DNA of 64,000 nucleotides from Sipunculus nudus (GCA_026874595.1 CM049315.1:19987664-20051663); one strand, 5' to 3'. Shown: positions 37,529 through 51,643, counted from the stretch's first letter. Program-made: numbers and translations. Notes: a model not told the origin generated them from the sequence alone.

Positions 37529-38304
37529 ACCAGCTTTGACTGTGACAAGGGCAGGCAGTCAGGCTCAGACAGATAGGACTTTTCCGCTTGGGACAGGACA
37601 AACCGATGAAAGTATGAGCTCGATTGACTCGGACAGCCTGAGACCTAAGACTGAGGGCTTCCTGTAGGCCCTATTCAGACTAGTAGTTGTGGTGTCAAAC
37701 TCTAGTCAGCCACCTGTGGTTTGATATAAATTTATTGATCTCGGATACGCCTTGGTGTGTACATGTTTAATTTTATGAGTAATAATTATTATTCCATTTC
37801 CAATTCTCCATTACGAAGTAGTATCCATATATATCTTATGTTTATGTAAAATGTGTTTTGCTTCTCAGTCTAAGGTTTTAATAAAATTCATATGCTTTTT
37901 CATAACACGAAGACTTTCACGAATTTTAATGTAATATGGATTATTTCATGATATTTTGCTGAGTTCCCAGCACAAGAAGCAATTGCATTACAGCTACACG
38001 TGGAGGGACAGTGCGGGGGTAACTTTTGGGGAAACATGGGATCAATACCAGGAGTCAGGGTTTAATATAGGGACTAAGCAGATGTTTGGTAGCTTTATGT
38101 CTTTAACAAGCACCTGGTGTATTTTCACGCTCTTACCATTAAGTACTCCATTTTTTGCCATGCATGCGATTACGCAAGCTTTTAATGTATATATTTGGAT
38201 TTATTTATTTATACAAATATTATCTCAATACCAGTTAAATATACATTTTCAAAAATTATTTTTAAAAAATGTAGTTTGATGCAATTAAGAATCTATAATA
38301 TGTT

Positions 38305-39235
38305 TGTACAAAAATACATTTACATTGATCCGTTTAAGGGTAATGATTCGGTGTGTGATAAGTGACTCACCTTTGCAAAAAAAAGAAAACAACAATGTTA
38401 ATGAACCACCTAGTACAATAAATTTGTTTTGTTATAATAGGCTTGCAGTCATTTATCCCTTTTAAGCGAGTTATTTGTTTAGCCAAAGAAGTATTCATTG
38501 GTTATGATACCACGGCTTATTATTGTTCCCATAGAAAAGAAAGTTTTCCTTTTTTAACTGAAACCATTGGTGTATATATAAAGTATAGCTTTTCAATACT
38601 GTGTGAAAAACCAGAAATGGGAATGAAATGGAAACGGACGGGGATGCGTCAAAATCCATGACTGTCCGATTTATTTACGTACTGTATTGGTGCATCCCCG
38701 TGATACAGTGTTAATATGTATTCAATCAACACGTGATGATAGACGAACCGCATGCTGGATAAATGCAAAAACGGTCCAATTAGACTAGATCTATGATTTT
38801 TAGTTATAATGTCACCATAGAAATGTTCAGTAATTGAGTCATTTCCCGTGACTTTGAGGAAAGTAGTTCAATACACGAACCACTTGGTCACGTTATACAG
38901 CCATCGGTAGCATTATTATCCAGTACACCCCAATTCAAATATTACCCGTATGTCCTTAAATTAGGTTGATAATCTCTGTATTGTTAAACTAACTTTGCAA
39001 CTTCCAAAGCTCACACCATATGGAGATTCATCTTTATGTCCACAAAGGCTGAATATATCCGATTATCATAACACTTGGTTATACGAGGACGAAATACAGG
39101 AACACTGCAATTGACGTCCACCAGAGTAACACCAATACTGAGCCGCTTACGTAAGAACCTTCTTTTGTCCTCCCATCGCATATGATACCTACTTAAAACA
39201 CGACTCACTTTTTACCCACATGAATTATTCTGAGC
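38305..39235. repeat. Tandem segmental duplication, copy A
   Basis: About 0.93 kb whose landmarks recur 1.01-1.04 kb downstream in the same orientation, for example TTCGGTGTGTGAT, TTATAATAGGCTTGCAGT, CTGGATAAATGCAAAAACGG and TCTTTTGTCCTCCCAT. Copies are diverged with several indels. Confidence 0.88.
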
Positions 39236-39346
39236 TGTTCATCGATGCATGAAAGTTTTGTCATTTAGATTTCACAAAAACTGCTTAAATGATTTCCATG
39301 GAAATAGAAGGGATTAACACAGGCCACAAGCGAGTTTTTCAGACTT

Positions 39347-40270
39347 TGTAACAAAACTGCATTTCCATTGATCCGTTCAAGGGTTATAATTCGGTGTGTG
39401 ATTAGTGACTTAATGTTGCTTAAGAAAAAAAAAACCAATGTAAATGAAACACCCTGCATAATAAAAATGATTTTGTTATAATAGGCTTGCAGTTATCCCT
39501 TTCCATCGAGTGATTTATTTATGAATCTTGCCGAAGAATTGTTCAACGGTTATGATAATACGGCTTATCACAGTTCCCGGAGAACAAGATGGTTCCCCTG
39601 TTTTTATTTAAACCAATGGTAATGTATATAATATATCATTGTAATACTGGATGAAAAAACAGGTAAATGGGGATGAAATGGAGACGAACGGGGATACGTC
39701 AAAATCAACGACTGTCCGATTTATTTGCGTACTGTATTGGTGCATACCGGTGATACAGTGTTAATAAGTATTCAATCAATATGCTACGATAGTCAAACCG
39801 CATGCTGGATCAATGCAAAAATGGTCCAATTAGACTAGATCTATGATTGTTAGTTACAATGTCACCATAGAAATATAGAGTAATTGAGGCAGCGCCCTGG
39901 GTCACGTTATACAGGCATCGGTAGCATCATCATCCAGTACACCCCCATAAATAAATGACCCGTCAGTTCTTACATTAGGATGATTTTCTCTGTACAAGTT
40001 AATTAACTCTGCCCCTTTCAAAGCTCACACCAAATGGACATTCATCTTTATGCCCACAAAGGCTTAATATATCCGATTATCATAGAACTTGGTTTTACCA
40101 GGACGAAGTACAGGAACACTGCTATTGACATCCACCAGAGTAACACCAATCCTGGGCCACTAACGTAAGTACCTTCTTTTGTCCTCCCATGGCATATTAT
40201 ACCTACATTTAAAATACGACCAACCCGCTAACTTCTAACACACCTGAATTATTTTGAGCTGTTCTTGAGC
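39347..40270. repeat. Tandem segmental duplication, copy B
   Basis: This partner of 38305-39235 is preceded by an AGATTTCACAAAAACTGCTT block (39268-39346) that recurs at 40610-40695, indicating a partial third unit. On the minus strand a 65-codon frame open in copy A (39208-39011) is interrupted by a stop in copy B. Confidence 0.88.
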
Positions 40271-40609
40271 TGACTCCGCGCCTGGATTTTATTGACCTTT
40301 TTATAGGCTTCATAATGGATATAATGCATAATCAATACTTTTTTCTGACTTTTAATAAATACATGAATATATTCTTTAATTAAGACAGGTATAAAAGACT
40401 ATCTGTGCATGGAAACTATTGACAAAGATATTTTACATACAAATGATATGCAGCATGAGAAGGATTAGATGGTAGTGCTCTTTTAATCATAGGTGTTGAA
40501 TTGACAACACGAAACACATATATTTTATGTCGTAGGTTTATATGTTTGGAACCAAAGTTAGGGTTTATTATAACCATTTTATTTTTGGTTGGTCATTTTG
40601 TTTTTCAGT

Positions 40610-40695
40610 AAGATTTCACCAAAACTGCTCAAACGATTTCCACGGAAACTGAAGGTATGAAAGTAGGCCACAAGCGTGTCCTTCAGACTTCTGCC
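40610..40695. repeat. Partial third unit of the tandem duplication
   Basis: AGATTTCACCAAAACTGCTC, ACGATTTCCACGGAAAC and GGCCACAAGCGTGTCCTTCA match 39268-39350. Similarity stops after about 85 bp. Confidence 0.75.
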
Positions 40696-40944
40696 TTGGT
40701 GTAGGTATGCTCTCAATCGGGTGTCCTTTCTAGTTCAAGTTAGATTAAGGACTTCGGCATCTCTGCACACCTGTCAATGGCTTCTGCTCGGAGGCCGCGG
40801 AAGCTATCATGATTGCCAAATGGATAATGGGATTTTAATGGCAGGAATATTGCGTACTTAGCACTCTGTACTGGATAAAGGGCATTTTGTCCTAATTCAA
40901 TTAACGACGAACATATATATCCCTCGAACATGCACCTCCCTGAC

Positions 40945-41151
40945 CAGGGGCGGATCAAGGATTTAGGAGAAGGAGGGGTCCAACACAGGAAGACTTATGA
41001 CAAACCTAAAAAGGTCCCCGGGTCAGGAAAAAGAAGGGGGGGGGGCAGCCCGCAAAAATTTGCCCGAAACCCTTAATAAAAGGCTGCGTCGGCTGAAAAA
41101 AGGGGGCTGGGGATCCGGGCCTCCTGGACCCTCCCCCTGGATTCGCTACTG
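40945..41151. mobile_element. hAT-like MITE with GGCGGATC ends
   Basis: A 207-bp element begins CAGGGGCGGATCAAGG and ends CCTGGATTCGCTACTG, imperfect terminal inverted repeats of about 15 bp, flanked by CTGAC on both sides (40940-40944 and 41152-41156). End sequence and GC-rich interior resemble widespread CAGGGGCGGATC-type MITEs. A 5-bp duplication is shorter than the 8 bp usual for hAT, so the superfamily is tentative. Confidence 0.65.
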
Positions 41152-41253
41152 CTGACCGTCAGTCTGCTTGAAAACAGCTTTCGGACAATGACTTTCAAAA
41201 CAGGTGCCGTTTGGAATACTACACCTCAAATGAAGTCTTACGTAACTTGTATT

Positions 41254-41399
41254 GGTTATAGCCCAATGAAATGTTATGCAAGCCGTGAGATTTGCGAGGC
41301 TTGTGTCACATGGCTGGCGAGCCGTTAAGGCGAGCCTGCCATGATTGACACAAGCCAAGCGAATCTCATGGCTAGCTCTACATTTCATTGGGCTATAAC
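41254..41399. repeat. Foldback inverted repeat
   Basis: Arms 41254-41308 and 41346-41399 are near-perfect reverse complements (GGTTATAGCCCAATGAAATG against CATTTCATTGGGCTATAAC; GAGGCTTGTGTCA against TGACACAAGCC). The 37-bp spacer itself contains GGCTGGCGAGCC / GGCGAGCC. A long hairpin can form. The 133-codon plus-strand frame beginning at 41341 starts in this hairpin; its second half (KRKFYLKRQRITWAENELLQ) is unrecognised. Confidence 0.8.
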
Positions 41400-41759
41400 T
41401 GATTTGTCCCACATGCTCCGCCTCCTTGGTCGAAGGTCACGCGTGTCTTTTATTTTGGCTACGCACCAGTTCTTTGCCATATTTGGAAAGTCACTATGCA
41501 ACTTCACTTGTATGGTCACTTTTCATGTCCCTGTGATGCAAGCAGATTTGAAAGTACAGTTAGAACAAAGGAAAATACGCCGCATACACGTTTTCGATTC
41601 TAGTTGTTTTATACATATGTGTTGGGTAAAAGATGAAGTTAAAAGGAAATTTTACCTCAAAAGGCAGAGGATTACGTGGGCTGAAAATGAATTATTACAG
41701 ACTGAATATGACACTTTATATGCCGGAAAAAACAATATGTAGCAGTACTATATATTAAA

Positions 41760-44159
41760 ATAGGACATAATACAATGGCCGGTTCTAAAGAATTGGAAAC
41801 CCGATCTCCAAATTTGACATCTGAGCTCAGTTGCAGCTATGGAGCTGCTGGAAGCATCTTGGGATACAAGAAGATTTGCCTCACATCTGTTCTTCAATAA
41901 GTACTAGAGTTACCTTTTAACTGATACACATAAGACTTATTATATGCAGTAAACAATTACCAGTGTCCCTTTAAAGGTAGCGCCATTCCGGCCCTCTGAC
42001 ATTTGAGAGTATGTGATCAGCTTACTGGCTGTTAGAGTGCCCTTATATCCTTCAGCCAGAAAGGCACTATAAGGCTCTATGAGGATGCAAATATTCTCGT
42101 CATTTCTGACAACGCCTCATAGCCTAAATGTAAACTGTAAATTGACATTAACCAAACAAATCGTTAGTTTAAATAGCATATTTTCTAACAACACTACACA
42201 CGAGCGAAAACATTTCTGTTTAACTTCAGCATATTGGTAAACCCCTCCGCATATGTGTTGTATTTCTGACCACATGAATGGTTACTGGACGCAATCAGCT
42301 TGTACGAGAAACAGGAAATGACCCGTTACCTTAGAGTTTCAGCTTCGGTTGCGAGTTCACATGTATTCTCTTGTGTAAGATTATCATTCGTAACCTATTG
42401 TTAAGATCATGGGCTGTTTACCACAATATGTATGCAACATGATGGAAGACCACTGCGATGCATTCCTCGATATTGCTTGTATCACGACTAAAGTTAGGCT
42501 TACCAGCCCAATTATCATAGCCTATTGAGTCGGATTGTGACGTCTATTTTAAAGGCAGCTTTAAACAGGTACACAAACTTGGCTATGTGTATGACAGAAC
42601 TACCTTACTTTTGAAGTAGCATTTTCTGATAACATAAACGTATTTTAGACATACAGATTTAAAAGGTACAAATAATCAATTCTATTTCTCATAATTCTTC
42701 AAACGCCCAGTTTGACTCCAGTGTACTACTACGAATGCATTTGGTAATATGTCGATCACAAAATCAACAAAACACTTATTATTGATAAAAGATCAATATT
42801 GATTTTTATATTGAGATGCACACTGAGACCAATTTTAATCAAAACATTCATCAAACAAGTTATCTTATCAAAGCATTCTGTGCCATATTATTGTTAAACG
42901 TATGATTTTTCGGAACTATTCTTGTTTTTGTATATACATGTGATGAGGGGGTTTGGCTTTCTGGCAAATTCAATAGGGTAGTATTAATATACACTACTAC
43001 ATCATAAAACAAATTTTCCTTTTGCTGCAACAGAAAAGAAATAGACTTATCTTATCTAAAGATTTGTAATATGTGTTCATTTTCATCGTGTTAAAACACA
43101 AAGGTTATATAAACATGTTTTTGACATAAAAGGTGACGAAAGTAAACTGAGCATGCTGGCTTCTGCTTTCTGCGTTATATTTTTATTATGGATATTCCTT
43201 ATTCTAAAGATTGATTCCTGCTAGATTGATTACGGTCCATCTGCCTCGATTGAATTATGGATATATGGCCCACCTGCATCGATTGGATTATCGATATATT
43301 GAAATAAAATAGCGATAGCATATGATGACGACCATATCATTTTACATATATCAATCCTAAAGGTGCCCTTTTGTTTTGAAAGTACAGGATAAGACTTGAA
43401 TTATCAAAATCTAAAATGGATGTGTTTGACGCTCCAAGCATGGATCATATAATCTACGTACGGTAGCTCAATAATTAAATTAACAGCAACTAATTACATT
43501 TCCCAGTCACTAATTCCATATTAAAGAAATGGTATCAATTTATATCAACGCTAAAATCTACTTTAATTATGAAAATAAAGTCAAGAAGAGGTGTTTGCCT
43601 CTCATCATTTGATGCTATTAATTCGTGGTCTCTCGGTGTCTTCTAACGAGGACTTCAGTTGTTTTAATGAGCTGTTTTAATTAGCACAGTTTTATTATGA
43701 TGCCTGGTCAATGCCTTCGAGCGTCTTAAAAGTGCTACTAGTTACACCAATACCTATTTTTTATCACCTCGCAGTAACAGCCCTGGGGCAACCAAGACAA
43801 GAGGTTCTTGAATAACACCGTAATTAACAAAAGTGCATATAAGTTGGTTTTTATTTTGCATTTCTGTCTTTCCAAATACCTTAACGTGTTTATCAATATT
43901 TACACTGCAACTGCACCGGAATGATAGTCCGAACACTAAACGCCAGATAAAAGTTGTCTGATACCTTCTCATGCCTTTATTGTATCCGCCAAAATAGAGT
44001 TTTGCGGATACTATGTTTTCATTCGGACGCCGCCGCTGCCGCATTGGTTTCCGGAAAACTCCTCCGTAACCACTTGGCAGAATTTTTTTTTAATTCGGAA
44101 TTATGATCGGGTCAAATGTGAACTGCTGCGCCCTCATTTTTGGTTAACTTCTGACCTTT
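41760..44159. other. No gene recognised
   Basis: AT-rich DNA. A minus-strand open frame (44044-43754, 96 codons) has no motif I know and borders the Helitron-like element, so it may belong to a repeat. Confidence 0.4.
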
Positions 44160-44882
44160 CCTTTCTTCCCAGCATCCACTTGTGTGTCTGTTTCCACACA
44201 TAAACCCACATATCTTGGGAACCGTTTGACCGATCAGGCTAAAACTTTTGCACAAATGTAGCCCTTGGATAGCTTCATAATATACACTAAAGATTGTGGC
44301 GCCACCTGCAATCATTTTGCACAGCGTCCATCTGTTCATCTGCCTTGGGATAAAATCACTCATATGTCTGAACTGGTTGAACTTATCCACCTAAAGTTTC
44401 GTATGTGTATACATCCTGGAAAGCTTTCTGGATTCTGTGGCAGGTGGCGTCACCTACATTTATGTTTACACTGCAGACATCCAGGCTTATATCTCAGGAC
44501 TGATTTGACAAATCCCCCCTGAAATTTGCATGTGTATAGATCTCACATAGCTCTTAATCATACACAAAATTGGTGGCGCCACCTGCCACCATTTTTTTCA
44601 CAGCGTCCTTCTGTTTATCTGCTGTAGTATAAAATCACTCATATACAAGTAGTGGTTTGACTTATCTGTCTAAAATTTGAATATGTATAAACTTGGACAG
44701 CTTTCTGGATGTTGTTATAGGTGGCGCAACCTACATACACATTTCGGCTGCAGACAGCCATGCTAATATGCAACACACCTCACTCTATTTCCCCTTGCCA
44801 CTCAATCCATGCCTCACTTCACCCGTCCCACTCTGATTTCGGCGGATATACGTAGTCGCTTGTCGACTAACCCGTATACTAG
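44160..44882 (+). mobile_element. Helitron-like non-autonomous element (copy 1)
   Basis: The 3' end has a 6-bp-stem hairpin (TAGTCG-CTTGT-CGACTA, 44853-44869), then 9 bases, then CTAG followed by T, the arrangement of Helitron 3' termini. Similarity to the copy at 63515-64000 stops just after CTAGT, which supports this as the true end. The body has two tandem units of about 276 bp, each with GTGGCGCCACCTGC and GTGGCGTCACC/GTGGCGCAACC. The 5' end is uncertain; 44160 is where recognisable similarity starts. Confidence 0.65.
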
Positions 44883-47800
44883 TTTTTAATGGCATTCTAA
44901 AGCATTATATCTCCTGAACCCTAAGACCCGCAGGCTGGGATTGACATAATTTAATCGCAGGAAACTAAGTCAAGTTTGTTTAGAAGTCTAGATGTCGAAC
45001 TTTCTTGGCACATGGAGCCCAGCAAACCTTTCTTCCTACACAGCGCAACTTGACCGTGGGAAGCCAATACCCTTAATTTGAAAAAGCTAAGTATGACCTT
45101 TCAGTGTTTATAGCTTTAATTACATTTCTATTTAAAGAATCGTTCTACAAATATCTGGTTGTCTATTTCTATTTTGTTTGTTACCTTAGTTTTTGTTTGG
45201 TTTTAATTTGTAGAGTGTAAAAAGGCAATATAGAAAGTGAAAGATTAGGGTGGACTTATTCACTTCAGTAATAAAAAAAGGTACAGCAGAAGGAATCGGT
45301 CTTCAGAGTTTAAAAGAGAGAACAAGATTAAACTCTCGTTATAACATTTAAGGTGTGAATGTTAAGGTGCTAATGACACTCCGCTACATGAAGGAAAGGA
45401 CACAAGACACATTTAGTGGTCGTCTATTAAAATAAAATACACATGGTCTCAAAAGGTTTCCTCGAGCCTAGACATCACTGAATAGCTTTAAAATTTCTGA
45501 ATGTATATTCAGGTCTTAAAAACTTTGCTAATAACTTTGCAAATATGCCCGAAAAGACCTTGCATTTTATCAAAATGACAGACTGGCAGATTAGGAGAAG
45601 AAGCATTTCCTCTTATTTTGTAAACTGTACTTATAAAAAAACGTGGATAACTAAAAGAAAATCGCAAGGATCAGAAAGACCAACGTGTGTATGCTTGTGC
45701 AAAGCAGGCCGTGGAAATAAACCACTGTAAATTCAATTTATTGTCATAAGGAACGATTGAAAAGACTTTAAGAATGATATCTGAAAATTAAAACCGAAAA
45801 TATGTACCAAAAGTACGATGAATATATTCTAGCGGATGAGTACGGACGAATATTAAAGGAGTACTTTACATTTTCAAAGCGTATACAAAATACATAGACC
45901 TTAAGAATGAAATCCAAAACTTTGTGCTAAATGTGCGTTGTTTACATTCTGGCTGGTTAAAATGGAAGAGTATGAACCGAGTTCTTTACATTATCAAAGA
46001 ATATGAAAAATTGTGTTTTTTTTTATTGTGTGTAAAATATGAAATACACGCCGTACACCATATTCTTAACAGTGATACTGTAATCCCTCCTGGATTCTTC
46101 ATATTTTCATATTTGACAAGGAATGAGCAGTTGACAAAATAAAAATCCAAAAGAAATAAATAATTACATTGTATATAGTATAACTAAAGCAATATACTAC
46201 ACAAGGAGATGAATATTTTTTTTCTTTTTCGGATATTACACACTATAAAATTACCATTCTTTATCACTGAATAGAGTGACTAGGCTAATTTATTATTATG
46301 ACAGGAAAATATGTCATTCACGAATATAACAGTGACTGCATGGCAATCCCAATGAATCATCTAAAATTCAATAAACGCTGTTCCGTGTAGTGAATGGTTA
46401 TTTGTGCAGGAAATAATTTCATTAATGTGTTTGTGTTTACTTCTAAATGTGAAGCGAAACCATAGTTGTAGTTAGCATTATAAAATGACACCAGAATCCA
46501 TATTGAAACATTAGCAGTAGATCTGTTAAATCAGATTCATTATGACATATTTATATGACACTGAGTTCAACGGATTATATTAAAACAAGATTAAAAATTT
46601 ACTAGCGCAATTAGTAGAATTCTAAACACTCTTTGCCAGTCTTTGCCATATGTCGTTTCAGGTAACGGTTTTTACAATAAGCTTTTTTTGTCCCCAATAT
46701 ATGCACTATGAAAATTGGAAGACGGCGTGAAAGATTTAAATTATATCAGAATAACTAGTCTGTTTGTCTAATCTGTTCAGACATATATCATTGACTGTGA
46801 ATAGAAATATCTATACCCTGGCATTCTCAACTGTAAGAAAGATCTTGATGTTACCGTTTCGCCTGATAAATGGCCATTAAACCAAATATAAACGAAAAGG
46901 AATCCCATTGTGGCTATTTGCATCATAATATTAATGACTCTGATTATTGATTGTTTCAATAGTCTATGTTGTCATTCCCTGTTCTTCAACGCAAACGGTA
47001 AAAAAAAATTTCCTACTTCTTTTGTTACCACAGCATCACTTGGATGAACCTTGGAACCAATGTCTAATTTGATATTACTGACAACTAATCTTGTTTCCCT
47101 GAGTGGCAGGCGACTGTGTTGGCCATCGACGGAAACCGATTCAATTGTCAGAAAAATCCACGATCCCGCGTGTCCCGTGATTATTTGCTGATAGTATCAG
47201 CAATTTTATATGCCACAGGCAGACATTGTCCATGTTCAAAATTCATAGGCTTCGACTCCTATGCACCCCCTCGTTTATGGAGTACACTAAACACAATAAA
47301 CTCGTGTCTGATATATTCCAGACAGCTGGTTTCATCACATTTCATGTGACATGTAAAGGGCGCAACATAAATAAGAACTTACAGGCTGAAAAATAAAACC
47401 ACCTTTTCTGGAAGTCTGCGGATGGCGACAGCACTTTTTACATAATGAACCTCAGTAAAACGTCGATCGTCAATGAGTAGCTCGAAACTTCCAAGAGACA
47501 TTCTCTTCGAACCAGATGTACCGTCGTGTCTTACATTTGAAGCCCTCAAGACATGACTAATTGTAACACTAAACCTTGTCTGCATGTTAAACATTTCTAT
47601 TCAGTTCTTTTTTCTTCGAATTTAAAACATGCAGATAAAGTAATTTAACGACGACAAAATATCAATTTAGTTTTCTTAATTTGATTAATTGTATGTCACA
47701 ATATATAAAAGAAACGTTCATGAAAAAAATACGCATGATAACAGAAATACTTTTTTATATTTTTCTGCCATATGCCTTTTTCCAGATTCATATAAAGCTA

Positions 47801-49654
47801 TTTATTCAGCTGTATATCATTCCCTGACAGAGTGACTAATATAACGATTTATAAACAAAACTGGACACGGAATGAAAATATTCTATTATTCAACTTTTTC
47901 AAAACAGTTGCCATTACGTTCTTCATTACTTGCCTACAGGGTATATAAATTAATATAATAATACTATATATCCTTCCGGACGATACACTACACATGCTTG
48001 ATTGCATCCGGCATCAAACATTCTCTTTCACGGTTTTGGTCATTAATCAACGTTTACTAATCCTCGATTCTGTTACTGTTCTGTATTACTAGCCTACCAA
48101 TATATTACAACAACAACAAAAACTACTATTCGTCGGTTACTTATTACATACATGTGTGTAAGACATATAACACATTCTTTAGTGTTGCGGGACTTTCAGG
48201 TTTACGATATATTTCATCAAGCAAACACTTATCTTCCTCTTATTACGTACAAGAATAAGACAAATAGCGTGTTCAGTCAGTAACCATCTTCAGGTGTTCA
48301 TAGACTTTTTTGTTCTGGATTTCAGACAAATAATAACTTGTAACCGATAAATCTAATCTTCCCTTGACACCAACAGCGTGATTTAGTAAGGTATTCTCAT
48401 TAATTACCCCATGAAATTATTAAACTATACCGAAGGATAGTTTTGCGATAACACAATATAAAAAAACTAGATTCACTGAAAAAAAAACAATATTTCTGCT
48501 ATCGCAATTGAACCAGTGTTACTCACATCTTGGCATATTACGTTCATAATAGTTGAGCTTTTTCAATTAATTTATTAAGTATTGTTAAAAACAGTTCACA
48601 AGAATATGTAAGTGGATAAAGAAAACTGTGAAGAAAAAAGCTTTCGTGAGAACATCTCTTCAATCAAGCCTGGGAGCTCTATGGACGAACCTTTTGACAG
48701 AGCTGAATCTGTAGGGTTCAGCCATAGGCACTTATTACACAAATATAGCCTGTGGGCATTACTTAGTGTCACAAAAAATCCGTGCCGAGCATAAACACTA
48801 ACACTAGTGTAGAATAAATTAAACCCCTCTCGGTTTCGTAAGTGTCAATTATTCATATACACGATATTAACGGTCTGTATCACTCATAACATCTAATTAT
48901 ATTTACTATGTGGACCCCCATTCGTTTTCGTCGGGAATTATATACTATTCTTTCTTCTTTTTTGTATAGCCACTTAACGTTCATTCAACAGCTTCTCATT
49001 GATGCCAGAGTCGCTTGGGATTCATAACGGCGCGCATAAGACGTCTGAGCTGAGAAATGATAATATCAAGGCTCGAATGTCTTAAATTTTGTAATATTTA
49101 TTATTTATTTAAGAAATATTTGCACTTTCTATTAGTGTTTTTCGCCTTTGGTCGAGTATGTGAATGGTAACGGTGAGAATTATATATTATTGAATGTTTG
49201 AAAGGTTCAAAGAACCTGGATAGCGAAATATTTTTTTAAACATTTAGTCCCTCCTGTCTCTGCTGTTCAAACATTTTTTAACCTAATAAAACCCTTCCCC
49301 TTGCTTTTCCTCTGGTTTATTCAGAACTATCTTATTAAAAGAACAGTACCTTTTTATTACACAGTTTCTAGTCCTCCGTCCCCTCGGATGTTCCCTATTA
49401 TATTTTATCCGCAATGCATAAACCAGATGAAACGTAAAGAAGTTCAATGAAATGTTAGAAACAGCAGGAACGGGAAGGACTCTGATATGTGTCGTGAACC
49501 TGAGGGTTCTTTAACTCCATGATTTCTGTTGTTCCGTATAGACAATTTGCTGTCAGCAAAGCAAACTGGTGTAGAGACATAATAGAGAATTTGGTGTGAT
49601 TTTTTTATGAGGGGGAGGGGTATTTTAATATTTTCAGAACGGTTTATTTTCATA
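44883..49654. other. No gene confidently recognised
   Basis: AT-rich DNA. A minus-strand frame at 47594-47379 (with RFSVTISHVLRASNVRHD and SLGSFELLIDDRRFTEVHY) lies between an AG and possible GT sites and could be an exon, but no family is recognised and its splice sites are ambiguous. Other frames look random. Confidence 0.3.
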
Positions 49655-49770
49655 TTCAATCACACTAACAGATGCTAGATTTTCATTTCAGTCTGATTTG
49701 AAGGAAATGATTTTCAATCACACTAACAGATGCTAGATTTTCATTTCAGTCTGATTTGAAGGAAATGATT
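49655..49770. repeat. Perfect 58-bp tandem duplication
   Basis: Two identical copies of a 58-bp unit containing TCAATCACACTAACAGATGC then TAGATTTTCATTTCAGTC. No differences were seen, so the duplication is recent. Confidence 0.95.
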
Positions 49771-51643
49771 TTTATTAAGATTATGACTTTAGTTGACCGT
49801 GACTTTTACAGCTGTGGTGTCGCCGTCTCGGTGGATTATATTTGACCACTACAGCAGTTTTAAGTTCGCTTTATACATATTCAATTTCCCATCGTCTCAG
49901 ATACCCGCTAATATATGCAAGGTAGCCGATAGATCCAATCTTGTTCATCTCATTTCGTATAATCATGTTCAACATATAGTCTAATGTAATGACACCACTA
50001 TCAGAGGACACATAAGCTAAACCTACTTCCTTTATATATCATATTTCTTTAAAGCCAGTTTTTAACCTACCTTTTCTATAGAATGCATTTGATTTCTGGT
50101 TTAATCTGCGTCCATATAAATGCTTTAGGTAAAACCTGTTAAGAAAAGCTCTTAAAACGCATGAATGAATGATGTGTGTTTGTCTATTTACAAGCTGTGG
50201 GTAAACAGCAATGCTGGCAAACGGAAAACCCATTCAACCTTAGGTGGCTAACCAATTGCTTATATGTGAATTTTTAAAGGTCACTCTTTGGAAGACTCTG
50301 GTTCGTCTGACAGATGTATTTATATATTGTTGGCAGGCCACCTCAAATGTTATAAACACGAAAATATAAACAAAACCAACAGTCTGTGTGTAATGTGTGG
50401 TATTTTTGCTTGTTTTTTTCCCCCAAACGGCTCACTCTGTCGAATTTCAAGGAGATTAGATTAACGACTCACTGAACAAGTTGGAAAAAAACATATTTAC
50501 TAGAACCAAAACACATTTTGTCTTAGACTCTGAAGAATATTACAAGATGAAACAGTCAAAATCTGTCGCCAAGCTGCACAAGTCAGCACTTCGGAAACAA
50601 TCTCTTTGACTTCGAAATACCAGAGTGCTTTTAGCCATTGGGACTTCAAGCCATAATCATTTATGAAACCATACGCTGTCAACATGTCAATATACACTAT
50701 TATTTTACCCACGCAAGTTTACTTGTATGAAGCAAAACAGTAAGATGTTGTTTTAAAGTATAAAACTTTACCCAATAAACCTTTGCAAATATGTTGTTTT
50801 TTTATCGCGGAACTCTATCCATGAGAATAAATCTACTATTCCTGTTTGAAATCGTGCATGCTTTTAATCCTTTTAGTCGGTTCCCTTTATAACATGGTCA
50901 CGTATGGCATAAAACCCGATCCACTGTTCCCGCAATTTATTGACTTTTAAAAAGACTATACCTGATTTAAATATTGCTGCTACCTAATATATTTATGTTT
51001 TGTTTTTATACATGAAGCGCCCTTTGTTGAATAAAATAACTCGCGAATGTACAAACACTAGTGCAAGAAAAAAATAACAAAGTCAGTGATTAATATGAAT
51101 CGCATGTAAGTCTTCTTAAACAAATTAATAACTAAAGCCACCTTTTTATTTTAATAACTGGAGCCACCTTTTCAAAATAAATATTTAGCTGATTAGGAAA
51201 ACGAAAAACTCGTCCAAAGCAAAATGACCCTTCTGTATGTCCTGTTCCTAAAAAATAATTTGCTCTTCTCTGGAACACTCGAACATAAATTTTCATGGAA
51301 ACCGGCTGAGTTTTGTGTAATTTTGTCTAACAGACAAACATTGATACAACATTAACAACAGGAAAAATTAAAAAAAATTTATATACGTACAAAGGTGAAA
51401 ATGGGACCTTTGTGGCATTAAGCATTTGCTACGAAACAGCATATAATGCATTTAAACATAACTATACCTATCTGAGTTCACATTATGCAGATTAAACCTT
51501 TTATGAGTTAGTCGTATCATGTCAAATCAGCACTCAGCAATTTATTTATTGTTCTTTTCATAATTTCTTGCTCTAACACAAAGTGGGACCTGCCCGAATT
51601 TCCAACATCTATCAACTCATTCTCTTTCTACATATATATATAT
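49771..51643. other. No gene recognised
   Basis: AT-rich DNA without supported coding sequence or repeats. Confidence 0.4.

Noticed and set aside
48527-48557. Candidate upstream receptor exon (LNYYERNMPR, phase 1 donor)
   Set aside because: It would be a 31-bp micro-exon with a poor acceptor (GAAAAAG, no pyrimidine tract) and a stop just upstream. The match to the family is too short.
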